In this document: positions 36,654 to 46,064 of the stretch, piece by piece | Layout of the letters: each line of letters opens with the position of its first letter | Position numbering within the stretch: position 1 is the stretch's first letter | Assembly (NCBI RefSeq): GCF_002709775.1 | Contig: NZ_PAQR01000008.1 | Location: 82,033 to 146,032 of the forward strand | DNA: 64,000 bases | DNA from: Thalassospira sp. | GTDB lineage: Bacteria > Pseudomonadota > Alphaproteobacteria > Rhodospirillales > Thalassospiraceae | Direction: 5' to 3' | Notes under the pieces: model-generated | Database searches by the model: none | Told to the model about the DNA's origin: nothing | Seen by the model: the letters and a program-made list of their open reading frames with translations, nothing else | Position numbers and translations under genes: made by a program

Positions 36654-37424
36654 ATGACAGGTCAGTCTCCAAAGTCGGTTTTGATCACCGGTGCTGCAAA
36701 GCGCATCGGTCGGGCGGTCACCCTTGATCTTGCCAGCAACGGCTATGACATCGCCCTTCATTGCAACAATTCGCGTAGCGATGCCGAAATCCTTGCCGCC
36801 GAGGTCCGCGACCTTGGCCGGCGCGCCTGCGTCGTGTCCGCCGATCTCGCAAACGAGGACGACACACATCGTCTGCTGGCCGATGCCAAGGAACAGCTGG
36901 GGCCGGTCGGGATTCTGATTAATAACGCCTCGACCTTTGAATATGATGATGTGAAAACTGCGACCCGCGAAAGCTGGGATCTGCATATGGAAACCAATCT
37001 GCGCGCACCCTTTGTCCTGTCGCAGGAATTTGCCAAACACCTGCCGGACGACTGCAAGGGCGCGATCATTAACCTGATTGATCAGCGCGTTTGGAATCTC
37101 ACCCCGCATTTCATGACCTATACATTGTCAAAGGCGGGGCTTTGGACCCTGACGCAGACCCTGGCACTGGCTTTGGCGCCCAAAATTCGGGTCAATGCCA
37201 TCGGACCGGGCCCCGCACTGCCTAGTAGCCGACAAACACAGGAAGTTTTCGACGCACAATGCGCTAAAACACCCCTGAAAATAGGGACAAACCCGCAAGA
37301 GATTTGCGACGCGGTTCGATTTTTCCTTGCCGCACCGGCCATCACCGGGCAAATGTTAGCCCTTGACGGCGGGCAGCACCTCGATTGGGCGCCCAGTGGC
37401 GAAGATGATGCGCCCAACGAATGA
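36654..37424 (+). CDS. SDR oxidoreductase, pteridine reductase/FolM-like
   Basis: A 256-residue short-chain dehydrogenase. It has the cofactor motif TGAAKRIGRAV, where the Arg favours NADPH as in pteridine reductases, the NNAS motif, and the catalytic Y-x3-K in YTLSKAGL. The usual Ser position reads IDQRVW rather than the classical Ser. The TGAAKRIGR loop and the D-x(n)-Y-x3-K arrangement recall PTR1 and FolM (dihydromonapterin/dihydrofolate reductase). The next gene is folB, about 100 bp downstream on the same strand, which supports a pterin role. Substrate specificity is an inference. Confidence 0.82.
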   Translation: MTGQSPKSVLITGAAKRIGRAVTLDLASNGYDIALHCNNSRSDAEILAAEVRDLGRRACVVSADLANEDDTHRLLADAKEQLGPVGILINNASTFEYDDVKTATRESWDLHMETNLRAPFVLSQEFAKHLPDDCKGAIINLIDQRVWNLTPHFMTYTLSKAGLWTLTQTLALALAPKIRVNAIGPGPALPSSRQTQEVFDAQCAKTPLKIGTNPQEICDAVRFFLAAPAITGQMLALDGGQHLDWAPSGEDDAPNE

Positions 37425-37526
37425 TGCCTGGCGGTGATCGGAAAAATCACTGCCAAACATCGGGCCGGACATGCATGGTGACGTTAATCGGCTCATGCAA
37501 GAAAGCAGCACAGGGAAGACCGGAAT

Positions 37527-37952
37527 ATGACCGCAGGCCTTAAAAAGGACGCCAAAATTACCGCACTGCCATTTGCCGATCTGGCTGGCAGTCTGCGCCG
37601 TGTCTTCGTGCGTGACATGATCATTCACACCTCTATCGGTGTTTACGAACACGAAAAAGAAGCCCCGCAGCGTGTACGGATCAATCTTGATCTCGAAGTG
37701 CTCGAAGGCGACGGTGTCCAGAATGACGACATCACCACCGTGCTCAGCTACGAGGATCTGGTTGTCGGCACCCGTCGCATCTGCCAGGACGGTCACACCA
37801 ACCTTGTGGAAACCCTTGGGGAAAAACTCGCCGATATGTGTCTTGCCGATCCGCGCGTTCGCAAGGTGATCGTCAGAGTTGAAAAGCTCGACGTTTTTGA
37901 AGATGTCACGGCGGTCGGTGTTGAAATCGAACGCCACAATATCGCGCGCTGA
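37527..37952 (+). CDS. folB: Dihydroneopterin aldolase
   Basis: A 141-residue aldolase of the folate pathway that cleaves 7,8-dihydroneopterin to 6-hydroxymethyl-dihydropterin and glycolaldehyde. Family features include VRDMIIHTSIGVYEHEK with the pterin-binding Glu, LSYEDLV, LVETLGEKLAD and the catalytic-Lys region VRVEKLDVF. The N-terminus is about 20 residues longer than in E. coli FolB. It follows the pteridine-reductase-like SDR. Confidence 0.9.
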   Translation: MTAGLKKDAKITALPFADLAGSLRRVFVRDMIIHTSIGVYEHEKEAPQRVRINLDLEVLEGDGVQNDDITTVLSYEDLVVGTRRICQDGHTNLVETLGEKLADMCLADPRVRKVIVRVEKLDVFEDVTAVGVEIERHNIAR

Positions 37953-38004
37953 TCACCGTTAACGATCCCGAAAAAATTTACTTTTTCAGACCGGCAATCC
38001 AAGG

Positions 38005-38377
38005 GACTCTATGATTCCTCTGGGCCGAATCGCAATTGCGCTTATTCACAAGCATCTGGCGAATGTGAATCAAAGGAAAATATTCGATTTTTACGACTGT
38101 ATTACCGAATGATTTCAGGTTGACAGTATTTTTATTGAAGTATTTCAATGACTTAACTGTTTTGCTCAATAAATGGGCACTTCACAGAACGTTAAGACTC
38201 TCAAGGGGTGCAGGAAGTCACCCCCCTATTACCCACATAGTTATCCACAGACTTGGTGGACATCTTTTTTGGCATGGCGATTCCCCCGGATGCAGTTGCG
38301 GTGTTAATCTTTTCCGCTATGTTCCAATGCGTGTTTGCCAGTGACGACCGTCACAACTTTGAATGTATTTTAGAGTC
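38005..38377. other. Intergenic cluster of DnaA boxes and GANTC sites (possible origin or DnaA/CcrM-controlled region)
   Basis: The 477-bp folB-uvrC gap contains two perfect matches to the DnaA box TTATNCACA: TTATTCACA (38042-38050) and TTATCCACA (38241-38249). There are also near matches TTACCCACA (38229-38237) and, on the minus strand, TGATTCACA (38064-38072). An AT-rich stretch (about 38070-38180) with repeated GTATTT words lies between them. Six GANTC sites, the recognition sequence of the alphaproteobacterial methyltransferase CcrM, lie at 38005, 38013, 38027, 38067, 38196 and 38373, where about 1.5 would be expected by chance. No open reading frame here looks real. Confidence 0.45.
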
Positions 38378-38429
38378 TGCTGCAGCTTGATTGAACAGCA
38401 ACAGATTTGCCTGATCGCGGAGTGCCTTG

Positions 38430-40367
38430 ATGAAGCCACCAGTTTCCCCCGAAAACCCGACCGGGGATGATGCCCCGAAACGGGAAATCGGTTTGTCTCT
38501 GGAAGCAGAGCCAACCGAGGGCGGGGCAGCACGGGGTGTCGAGGCGATCAAAAATGCGCTGAAAACCATGCCGGGATCGCCCGGTGTCTATCGCATGATC
38601 GATGACAAGGATCGTGTGCTTTATGTCGGCAAGGCCAAAAGCCTCAAGAAACGCGTGGTGTCCTATACCCGCATCATGCAATTGCCGATCCGAATTGCCC
38701 GCATGGTGGCCCAGACGGTGCGGATGGAAATCATCACCACCCATACCGAGGCCGAAGCCCTTCTTCTTGAATCCAACCTGATCAAGAAGCTTAAACCGCG
38801 CTACAACATCCTGCTGCGCGATGACAAAAGCTTCCCCTATATTCTGATCACCGAGGATCACGACTATCCGCGCATCGTCAAACATCGTGGTGCACGCGCC
38901 AAGGATGGTAGTTGCTTTGGCCCGTTTGCCTCGGCCTGGGCGGTCAATAACACGATCAACCATCTGCAACGCGCCTTTTTGCTGCGCTCCTGCACCGATG
39001 GGGTGTTTTCCAACCGCTCGCGCCCGTGTTTGCTCTATCAAATCAAACGCTGTGCCGCCCCTTGTGTCGATCGGATTTCCAAGCCGGAATATGACGAGCT
39101 TGTTGATATCTGCCGTGACTTCCTGACCGGGCGCAGCCAGAAAATCCTCAAGCAGCTTGAAGCTGACATGATGGACGCATCGGAAAAGATGGAGTTCGAA
39201 CAGGCCGCGATGTATCGCGACCGCATCCGCGCGCTCAGCCAGATCCGATCCCATCAGGACATCAATCTCGAAGGTGTCGAAGAGGCCGATGTTATTGCGC
39301 TCCATCAGGAAGGCGGGCAAAGCTGCGTGCAGGTCTTCTTCTTCCGCTCGGGCTCGAACTATGGCAACCGGTCCTACTTCCCGCGCCATGAACAGTCCGC
39401 CGAAATCCCGGAAATCCTTTCGGCCTTTGTCGGGCAATTCTATGCCGACAAACCAGCCCCCAAGCAGATCTTCCTGTCGCACGAAATCGAAGGTCACGAA
39501 CTGGTTGAAACCGCGCTTGGCGTTAATAACGACCGTAAGATCGAATTGCTGGTCCCCAAGCGCGGCGGCAAGCGCAAGCTGGTCGAACATGCCCTGACCA
39601 ATGCCAAGGATGCGCTGGGACGCCGTCTGGCCGAAAGTGCGACACAGCGCAAGTTGCTCGAAGACTTGGCCGACAAGCTTGATCTCGAAAGCACGCCCGA
39701 ACGGATCGAGGTTTACGATAACTCCCACACCCAGGGCACCAACATGGTTGGTGGCATGATTGTCGCCGGGCCCGAAGGCTTCATGAAAAACGCCTATCGC
39801 AAATTCAACATCAAGGGCGATATCGCACCGGGTGATGACTTTGCCATGATGCGCGAAGTCCTGACCCGCCGTTTTGCCCGCGCGCAAAAAGAAGACCCGG
39901 ACCGCGAAAACGGCACCTGGCCGGACCTGTGTCTGATTGACGGCGGTTTGGGGCAGCTCGGCGTTGCGCGCTCGGTTCTCGAAGATCTCGGGATCGAGGA
40001 CGTCATGCTGGTCGGTGTCGCCAAGGGTGTGGATCGAAATGCCGGCAAGGAAGTTCTGCACATCCCCGGCAAGGCGCCCGTGCGCCTCGATATGAAGGAC
40101 CCGGTGCTTTATTTCATTCAGCGCCTGCGCGACGAAGCCCACCGATGGGCGATTGGTACCCATCGGGCCAAACGCGCCAAGCAGATCGGCAAAAGTGTTC
40201 TGGATTCGGTGCCGGGCGTTGGCGGTGCGCGCAAAAAGGCACTTTTGCATCATTTCGGCTCCGCCCGCGGGGTGGCCGATGCAGGGCTTGCTGACTTGGA
40301 AGCCGTCGATGGCATCAGTGCCGCGCTCGCTCGAAAGATTTATGATCATTTCCACGAAGACAAATAG
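38430..40367 (+). CDS. uvrC: Excinuclease ABC subunit C
   Basis: A 645-residue nucleotide-excision-repair nuclease that makes both incisions around a lesion marked by UvrAB. The N-terminal GIY-YIG nuclease domain (GVYRMIDDKDRVLYVGKAK) is followed by the UVR motif region (MEFEQAAMYRDRIRAL). The RNase H-like second nuclease domain starts RIEVYDNSHTQGTNMVGG and has DLCLIDGGLGQL. The C-terminal tandem helix-hairpin-helix reads VPGVGGARKKALLHHFGSA. A short extra N-terminal tail of about 40 residues is polar. ATG 38430 has GGAG 7 nt upstream. Confidence 0.96.
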   Translation: MKPPVSPENPTGDDAPKREIGLSLEAEPTEGGAARGVEAIKNALKTMPGSPGVYRMIDDKDRVLYVGKAKSLKKRVVSYTRIMQLPIRIARMVAQTVRMEIITTHTEAEALLLESNLIKKLKPRYNILLRDDKSFPYILITEDHDYPRIVKHRGARAKDGSCFGPFASAWAVNNTINHLQRAFLLRSCTDGVFSNRSRPCLLYQIKRCAAPCVDRISKPEYDELVDICRDFLTGRSQKILKQLEADMMDASEKMEFEQAAMYRDRIRALSQIRSHQDINLEGVEEADVIALHQEGGQSCVQVFFFRSGSNYGNRSYFPRHEQSAEIPEILSAFVGQFYADKPAPKQIFLSHEIEGHELVETALGVNNDRKIELLVPKRGGKRKLVEHALTNAKDALGRRLAESATQRKLLEDLADKLDLESTPERIEVYDNSHTQGTNMVGGMIVAGPEGFMKNAYRKFNIKGDIAPGDDFAMMREVLTRRFARAQKEDPDRENGTWPDLCLIDGGLGQLGVARSVLEDLGIEDVMLVGVAKGVDRNAGKEVLHIPGKAPVRLDMKDPVLYFIQRLRDEAHRWAIGTHRAKRAKQIGKSVLDSVPGVGGARKKALLHHFGSARGVADAGLADLEAVDGISAALARKIYDHFHEDK

Positions 40368-40650
40368 AAATATTGGCCACGCCGCTTTGGGCTGTGTCAG
40401 CGGCGCTATCTGCACGCGCAAAGATGGTGTCCTTCCGTCCCAATTGTCCGATTAACACAGGTGATATACGTCACACGTGGACGATCAGGACAGAAATCGG
40501 GACGTTCGCGCATGTTGAAGCCAGCGGTTTGTACTTACTTACAATAACTGCACTCAGGTTTAGGTGCATCTACCCCCAACGCCCAGATTGTCTTGATCTG
40601 CTCAGTCAGATGCACGTCGTCTTTTGTGTCAGTTATCTTGGATTTGTCAG

Positions 40651-41574
40651 ATGGATCCTCTTTCCGATGTATTGTCGCTGTTGCGGCCCAAGAGCTACGT
40701 ATCCTCGGGTTTTAGCGCCGGGGGCGAGTGGGCTATTGAATTCAACAAACAACATGACCGGATCAAATGTTACTCGGTGGTATCGGGAACTGCGTGGCTC
40801 GCGGTTAAGGATGGGCCGCCGCCAACCTGTTTGAAAGAAGGCGATTGCTTTGTGTTGCCAAGAGGAAAACCGTTTATTCTCGCAAGCGACTTGTCGGTGC
40901 CGACTGTTGATTCCAGTACTCTGTTCCCGCCACCGCAGCCGGGTGGGACTGTAGCCTGCAACGGCGGTGGAGACTTCTTCCTCGTCGGTAGCCGTTTCGC
41001 CGTTCACGGGAAAACAGCACCATCCCTACTGAGGATGCTGCCCGAGATCGTCCACATTCGTAAGGATTCTGAACGGGCTGCACTTCATTGGTCAATACAG
41101 CGCATGATTACGGAACTGAACGAGCGGAAACCGGGCAGTGACCTTATCGCGCAACATCTGGCACACATGATTCTGGTGCAAGCGCTGCGGATTGAGTTAA
41201 CCGAGAACAGTAACCATGACCTTGGCTGGTTTTCTGCACTTGCCGACCCCGGGCTGGGGCTGGCAATTCAGGCCATCCACTCAGATCCTGCCAGAAAATG
41301 GTCTCTGCAGGAGCTTTCGGCGTGCGCAGGGATGTCGCGATCAATATTTGCTCAGCGATTCAAAGAAAGAGTTGGTGAAACGCCGATCGAATACTTAACC
41401 CGATGGCGGATGTTATTGGCGGTGGATCGCCTTGAAAACTCGACCGACCCGGTGTCGTCCATTGCGCTGGCTGTGGGATATGAAGCAGAAAGCGCATTCA
41501 GCACAGCATTCAAGCGGGTAATGGGTACCTCGCCACGGCAATACAGTTTTAACCGGCAGGGTTCCGCTTTCTAG
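40651..41574 (+). CDS. AraC family transcriptional regulator (cupin-type sensor domain)
   Basis: A 307-residue regulator. The N-terminal half resembles the AraC-associated cupin domain, with YSVVSGTAWLAV, LKEGDCFVLPRGKPF and PEIVHI. The C-terminal AraC DNA-binding domain has WSLQELSACAGMSRSIFAQR and the second helix-turn-helix DPVSSIALAVGYEAESAFST with the closing FKRVMGTSPRQY. It is convergent with the molybdenum hydroxylase genes and is their most likely regulator by position. Base composition is less GC-rich than the housekeeping genes either side, consistent with an accessory block. Confidence 0.88.
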   Translation: MDPLSDVLSLLRPKSYVSSGFSAGGEWAIEFNKQHDRIKCYSVVSGTAWLAVKDGPPPTCLKEGDCFVLPRGKPFILASDLSVPTVDSSTLFPPPQPGGTVACNGGGDFFLVGSRFAVHGKTAPSLLRMLPEIVHIRKDSERAALHWSIQRMITELNERKPGSDLIAQHLAHMILVQALRIELTENSNHDLGWFSALADPGLGLAIQAIHSDPARKWSLQELSACAGMSRSIFAQRFKERVGETPIEYLTRWRMLLAVDRLENSTDPVSSIALAVGYEAESAFSTAFKRVMGTSPRQYSFNRQGSAF

Positions 41575-41683
41575 GTTGCCTTCAGGAAATTCCCGATCCG
41601 TCCGATATCTGGCAAAGGTGCCGCCAACAGACCACAGGACTTTCGCTGTTGGCGGGTTTGCCTATCGCTAGGAATGACAAACC

Positions 41684-41769
41684 TGAATCTGAAGGGCGTC
41701 GTTGGAACGCCGAACGCGTGGGCTAACTGTTGCTTGGCGAGCGTTTCCAACGAGCACCCTTCAAATTCA
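41684..41769. repeat. Long imperfect inverted repeat between convergent genes
   Basis: A left arm (41684-41710) and right arm (41741-41769) of 27-29 bp match with two single-base gaps and two mismatches, around a 30-nt spacer. Core matches include TGAAGGG and TCGTTGGAA. It lies between the AraC gene and the molybdenum hydroxylase gene, and has no T-tract typical of a terminator. Confidence 0.55.
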
Positions 41770-41785
41770 ATCGGCAGACAAGCTC

Positions 41786-44005
41786 CTACCCGTTTAGGGC
41801 TTCAAGTACCCTTTCAGGCAAGAATGGATAGTGCCGAAGACGTGCACCATCCGTCAAACGGGCAAAGGCGTTTGCAATCGCAGGGCCAATGGGCGGAAGC
41901 CCGACTTCACCCATACCGGATGGTTTTTGTGTCGGATCGCCAAGGATGGAAACCTCAACCTCGGGAATTTCTGACATGCGTATGACGCGATAGGTGTCAA
42001 AGTTTCCTTCTTGGACTTCTCCATTTACCACGTTGATTTGCTCATATAGGGCATGACTGATGCCATGAGTGATTGCGCCTGTCATCTGCGCTTCAATATT
42101 CTGAGGTTGAATGGCAACGCCCGGATCGACGGAGGTCCAAACCTTGTGAACGCGGATTTGGCCATTTTCGCGATTAACCGATACTTCCGCGACTGCTGCG
42201 CAGTGAGCACCGAAGCTGTCTGAATAGGCCAGTCCAAGGGCGCGACCTTCACGCGGACGTGACCAGTCTGACATTTTTACTGTGTTTTCAATAACCTTAC
42301 GTGCCCTTGGCTCCCCGGCAAGAAGCTCCAGACGCTGTTGGGCAGGGTCAATGTTACGGGTCGCTGCAATTTCATCAATCACACATTCGACGGCAAATTT
42401 GGTATATCCACAGCCAACCGCGCGCCAATACCCGATATCAAGACCATTATCCTGTCGAAGATACTCAACTTCGTGGGTGGGCATATCGTAATTGAAGTCT
42501 GCGCCCTCGGTGACAACGTCGTCCAGCCCACCTGCATCTTCGAATACTGGCGGCAATGTGCGTGCAAAAATGGAGTCCGCTGCAACACGGTGCTGCCATC
42601 CGCTGATGGCGCCAGACGACGTAAGTCCAACCCTGACATGTTGCGCAACCAAAGGACGATACTTGCCGTGACGGACATCGTCCTCGCGGCTCCAGACAAC
42701 TTTCACCGGGCGCCCTTTGACTTCTTTTGCAAGCGAGACGGCATCATCCACAAAGTCCCTCTCTGCGCGGCGACCAAACCCACCGCCCAGCATTGTTGTA
42801 TGGACTTTTACCTTGTCGGTTGTTGTTCCGGCGGTTTGTGCCGCAAACCCTTGCGTGAAAGTTGGACCTTGCGTCGGCGCCCAAACCTCGACCTCGTCGT
42901 CTGAAACAAGGGCTGTCGCATTCATTGGTTCCATCGTGGCGTGGTAAACGTGATCACTAAGGTAATCTGCTTCAATAAGGATATCAGATGACGCAATCGC
43001 TTGTGCCGCCTCACCCTTTTTAACTGCGTTTACCCCCGTTTGGGAAAGGTCGCTTCCGGCTTTTCGGTATTCGTCGATAAGACTGGCGCTTGAGTAATTC
43101 CTGATCCGTGATCCGGTGGTCCACTCAATGGAAAGCATCTCCTTGGCGCGAATCGTTGCTTCAATCGTTTCACCTATTATGCCCACACCATAAGGCAGTC
43201 GTACGATTCTGGTGATACCCACAACGTTTTTGGCTTCGCTGTCGTCAATGGTCGCAGGCGTCTCGCCTTGGACAGGAGGACGGATTACAGCACCATAAAG
43301 CATATCAGGAAGTTGAACATCGATCCCGTATATCGCGCTGCCGTCTACTTTGGACGGAACATCAATGCGTGGAAGGTCTTGTTTGCCGATATAATGCCAT
43401 TGTTCAGGCTGTTTCAGGTCGGTTTTGGAAATTTGCGGCAGCGGATCTGAGATTTTTCCAAGGCGTGAAATTTCACCATAGCTTATTCTGGTTTGTGTCG
43501 GGGTGTGGACAACCATGCCAGGTTCGGTATTAAGTTCCGTAACCGGTTTATCCAGAATTTCAGCCGCGCTGTGCAGCAGGATCATGCGGGTTTGCGCACC
43601 CACTAGGCGCAGAGGCTCATAATAGCCTCGTACTGTTTCACTCCCCCCGGTGAGCTGTATACCGTAAAATCCCGGGTTTCCATATTTCTCTGCATCCGAG
43701 GGCGATTGAACAACTTTGACCTTGCTCCACTCGGCATCCATTTCGTCTGCAATCAACAATGGCAGGGTCGTCATAACACCCTGACCCATTTCAGAGGCAG
43801 GGGATATGATCGTTACCGTGCCGTCATGATCAATAGTGACCCAGGCATTCGGGCGATAGTTGCCTGCGGTTTCGGTCGCAATTGTCGCAGCAAAAGCCTG
43901 CGAAGCCAGATTTCCATAGCTGACTGCGATACCAACTGTCCCGGCAGTAATAAGAAAACTGCGGCGCGAAATAGAACGCGTGTGAACATTTAATTCGTTT
44001 TTCAT
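41786..44005 (-). CDS. Molybdopterin-binding catalytic subunit, xanthine dehydrogenase family (IorB-like), Tat-exported
   Basis: A 739-residue catalytic subunit of a periplasmic molybdenum hydroxylase. The N-terminus has a twin-arginine signal (SISRRSFLITAGTVGIAV). Features of the family are the moco-contacting TMLGGGFGRRAERDF and GYWRAVG segments and the C-terminal GMGEVGLPP, with the presumed active-site Glu700. The single-chain arrangement lacking Fe-S and FAD domains matches isoquinoline 1-oxidoreductase beta subunits and aldehyde dehydrogenases that donate electrons to cytochrome c. It is the last gene of a minus-strand set with a 2Fe-2S subunit, a cytochrome c and, upstream, XdhC. The substrate (aldehyde or N-heterocycle) cannot be decided. 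Confidence 0.92.
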   Translation of the reverse strand: MKNELNVHTRSISRRSFLITAGTVGIAVSYGNLASQAFAATIATETAGNYRPNAWVTIDHDGTVTIISPASEMGQGVMTTLPLLIADEMDAEWSKVKVVQSPSDAEKYGNPGFYGIQLTGGSETVRGYYEPLRLVGAQTRMILLHSAAEILDKPVTELNTEPGMVVHTPTQTRISYGEISRLGKISDPLPQISKTDLKQPEQWHYIGKQDLPRIDVPSKVDGSAIYGIDVQLPDMLYGAVIRPPVQGETPATIDDSEAKNVVGITRIVRLPYGVGIIGETIEATIRAKEMLSIEWTTGSRIRNYSSASLIDEYRKAGSDLSQTGVNAVKKGEAAQAIASSDILIEADYLSDHVYHATMEPMNATALVSDDEVEVWAPTQGPTFTQGFAAQTAGTTTDKVKVHTTMLGGGFGRRAERDFVDDAVSLAKEVKGRPVKVVWSREDDVRHGKYRPLVAQHVRVGLTSSGAISGWQHRVAADSIFARTLPPVFEDAGGLDDVVTEGADFNYDMPTHEVEYLRQDNGLDIGYWRAVGCGYTKFAVECVIDEIAATRNIDPAQQRLELLAGEPRARKVIENTVKMSDWSRPREGRALGLAYSDSFGAHCAAVAEVSVNRENGQIRVHKVWTSVDPGVAIQPQNIEAQMTGAITHGISHALYEQINVVNGEVQEGNFDTYRVIRMSEIPEVEVSILGDPTQKPSGMGEVGLPPIGPAIANAFARLTDGARLRHYPFLPERVLEALNG

Positions 44006-44008
44006 CGC

Positions 44009-44461
44009 TTAACTCTCCCGGGCGGCCCGTTGAATCGCTTTGATAATTCTGTCGTAGGTCGCACAGCGGCAAATATTGCCATCCATGTGATCGACGATTT
44101 CCTCACGTGATGGGGCGGGGTTGTTTTTGAGAAGGGCAGCCGCCTGCATGATCTGGCCGGACTGGCAATATCCGCATTGCGGGACTTGCTCCGCTATCCA
44201 CGACTTCTGAAGGGGATGGCTGCCATCTTCTGAAAGCCCTTCGATGGTGGTGACTTCTTTGCCTGCGACATCTTCGAGCCATGTGACACACGCGCGTGTC
44301 GGTTCACCATCCACGTGAACAGTGCAGGCACCGCATTGTGCTAAGCCGCATCCGTATTTCGTGCCAGTGAGCTTCAAATGCTCGCGGATAGCCCAAAGCA
44401 AAGGGGTATCGGGTTCAGCCGTGATTTCGACGACACGTCCATTTATCGTAAATGAGGTCAT
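44009..44461 (-). CDS. (2Fe-2S)-binding subunit of molybdenum hydroxylase (IorA-like)
   Basis: A 150-residue electron-transfer subunit with two 2Fe-2S clusters. The plant-type ferredoxin cluster uses C38, C43, C46 and C58 ([15 protein letters not shown]). The second cluster uses C96, C99, C131 and C133 (CGYCQSGQ and CRC). It has no signal of its own and is probably exported together with the Tat-signal-bearing catalytic subunit, whose gene starts 3 bp after its stop. Confidence 0.94.
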   Translation of the reverse strand: MTSFTINGRVVEITAEPDTPLLWAIREHLKLTGTKYGCGLAQCGACTVHVDGEPTRACVTWLEDVAGKEVTTIEGLSEDGSHPLQKSWIAEQVPQCGYCQSGQIMQAAALLKNNPAPSREEIVDHMDGNICRCATYDRIIKAIQRAARES

Positions 44462-44480
44462 GAAGGTTTCCTAACCGGGC

Positions 44481-44939
44481 CTACTGGTTGCTGAGATATG
44501 AGATGATTGCGGTACGTTGAGTCGGGCTTGAAATTTTGAGGCGCATACGCGAGCCCGGAACCATGTCCTGAGGGGCAGAAAGGAAGGTGTCGAGCGTGCC
44601 GGCGTCCCAGACAATACCTGAATCCTTCAGCGCGCCTGAGTATGTTGCCCCATTGATGCTTGCCGCTCTGCGGCCGATGATTTCAGAAAGATGAGGGCCA
44701 ACCTTGTTTCGACCATTTTCCAGGCTGTGGCATGAGCCGCACCGGCTTTGAAAAATTTTCTCTCCATCGGGCTCATCTGCCCCGGCACAAAACGGAACGA
44801 ACACAAAGACGCACACGAATGCCATTAGAATCCATGAAGCAACACGGCGATGGTCTAAATGAAAAAGTGAGCGCCGATTACACGAAGTGTAGTTTTTGGA
44901 CAATAAAGTACAAATCACGACAATCCTCGCAGAAGTCAT
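44481..44939 (-). CDS. Periplasmic class I cytochrome c
   Basis: A small c-type cytochrome with one haem-binding motif, CGSCH. The likely axial Met lies in the MVPGSRM segment and the fold-typical ending is ISYLSNQ. A hydrophobic export segment, WILMAFVCVFVFVPFCAG, precedes the haem domain. The start is uncertain: the frame is open from ATG 44939, GTG 44918 has GAGG upstream, and ATG 44825 would leave a short signal peptide. It lies 19 bp upstream of the 2Fe-2S subunit gene and should accept electrons from the hydroxylase. Confidence 0.88.
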   Translation of the reverse strand: MTSARIVVICTLLSKNYTSCNRRSLFHLDHRRVASWILMAFVCVFVFVPFCAGADEPDGEKIFQSRCGSCHSLENGRNKVGPHLSEIIGRRAASINGATYSGALKDSGIVWDAGTLDTFLSAPQDMVPGSRMRLKISSPTQRTAIISYLSNQ

Positions 44940-45056
44940 TCAACCGATTTTATTTATTCTCTTCGTTGGTTTGGTTATTTTATAAGAACTGAACTCGGGT
45001 GATATGCTGCAAAGTCTGCTTTATATTCGTGATCGTCCGTTATTTTTGCCGTATGG

Positions 45057-46055
45057 TCAGATGCTGTTTGGGGACGGGTTGCGATAAAGAGTGGCGTGAA
45101 TCTCGGAAAGCATTGAAAGAGCAATGCTTTCTGGTAAGGACCCGCCTATGTCGAGACCTGCTGGGCTACTCAGCTTGAATTCGAATTTCTCTTCGGAAAG
45201 GCCGGAAATACTGAGAACATCCATAAATCGATGTCTCGGGCCAAGCATGGAGAGATGGCGAATAGGTGTACTGAACAGAGCTGCCAACGCGCTGGCGTCT
45301 ATTGTCATGCTATGCGACATCAGAATCGCTGCATCAACGCGGAACTCGTGGACATAGTACGCAAGTGACTGATCTACCTTACGAAGAATGGCGCTCGCAT
45401 GAGGAAAGTAATCACTTCGTGCATTGCTTGGGCGGGGGTCTGCGATTGTGATTTTCCAGCCAAGATTATGGGCAATGTTGCTTACCGGCAGGGCATCTTG
45501 TCCGCCACCGACGACAAGGATATGTGGTTCGGGTCTGATCGGGGTTACAAGCCATTCTCCGTCGGTATTGCTTTCGATGTATGCCTGATCGTGAAAGTCG
45601 ACGAAAGAAGGCCGGAAATAGCCGATCTTCTCTCCAATTTTCAGATGGTGGTAACCACTTTCGCGTTTGACCAAAGCTGCGTAAATGTCTGAAAGCCCCA
45701 GATCATCACTGCCGTTGATGGGATGCAGGACAATATGGACAACGCCTCCACACCCGATGCCTAACTTGAATGACAGGTCATCCTCATCATTTCCGTCATA
45801 CGCTAACGTGACGATTTTATTTGTGACAATCGCCTTTCGTGCGTTACGGACAATATCGGCTTCAATACAACCGCCGCTTAAAAGTCCGAACTGCTGACCT
45901 TTTCCATTAATAAGCATCTGGGCACCAGCCTTACGGTACGCTGATCCTTCCGTGCGATAGACAGTACCCAGAACCCATTCAGTATCGAATTGGGAAGTTT
46001 TCCAAGCTTGGAGAATAGAAAAGAGCTGATTTCTCATGAAAAGGTCATTGCTCAA
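45057..46055 (-). CDS. XdhC/CoxI family molybdenum-enzyme maturation protein
   Basis: A 332-residue protein. The N-terminal XdhC/CoxI domain has GTVYRTEGSAYRKAGAQML and LLSGGCIEADI with the conserved Cys. The C-terminal Rossmann domain starts HILVVGGGQDALPV. XdhC proteins bind and sulfurate molybdenum cofactor and insert it into xanthine dehydrogenase-family enzymes, so this is the expected maturation factor for the adjacent hydroxylase. The start is a TTG codon; ATG a few codons downstream (before RNQLFSI) is an alternative. An inverted repeat ends about 9 nt before the TTG. Confidence 0.9.
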   Translation of the reverse strand: MSNDLFMRNQLFSILQAWKTSQFDTEWVLGTVYRTEGSAYRKAGAQMLINGKGQQFGLLSGGCIEADIVRNARKAIVTNKIVTLAYDGNDEDDLSFKLGIGCGGVVHIVLHPINGSDDLGLSDIYAALVKRESGYHHLKIGEKIGYFRPSFVDFHDQAYIESNTDGEWLVTPIRPEPHILVVGGGQDALPVSNIAHNLGWKITIADPRPSNARSDYFPHASAILRKVDQSLAYYVHEFRVDAAILMSHSMTIDASALAALFSTPIRHLSMLGPRHRFMDVLSISGLSEEKFEFKLSSPAGLDIGGSLPESIALSMLSEIHATLYRNPSPNSI

Positions 46056-46064
46056 TGAAATGGA

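Noticed and set aside
38317..38345. LexA (SOS) box before uvrC
   Set aside because: A GTTC word is present, but no second GTTC occurs at the 7-bp spacing typical of alphaproteobacterial LexA sites.
41684..41769. Integron attC site
   Set aside because: The inverted arms lack the RYYYAAC and GTTRRRY core sites and there is no integrase or cassette array nearby.
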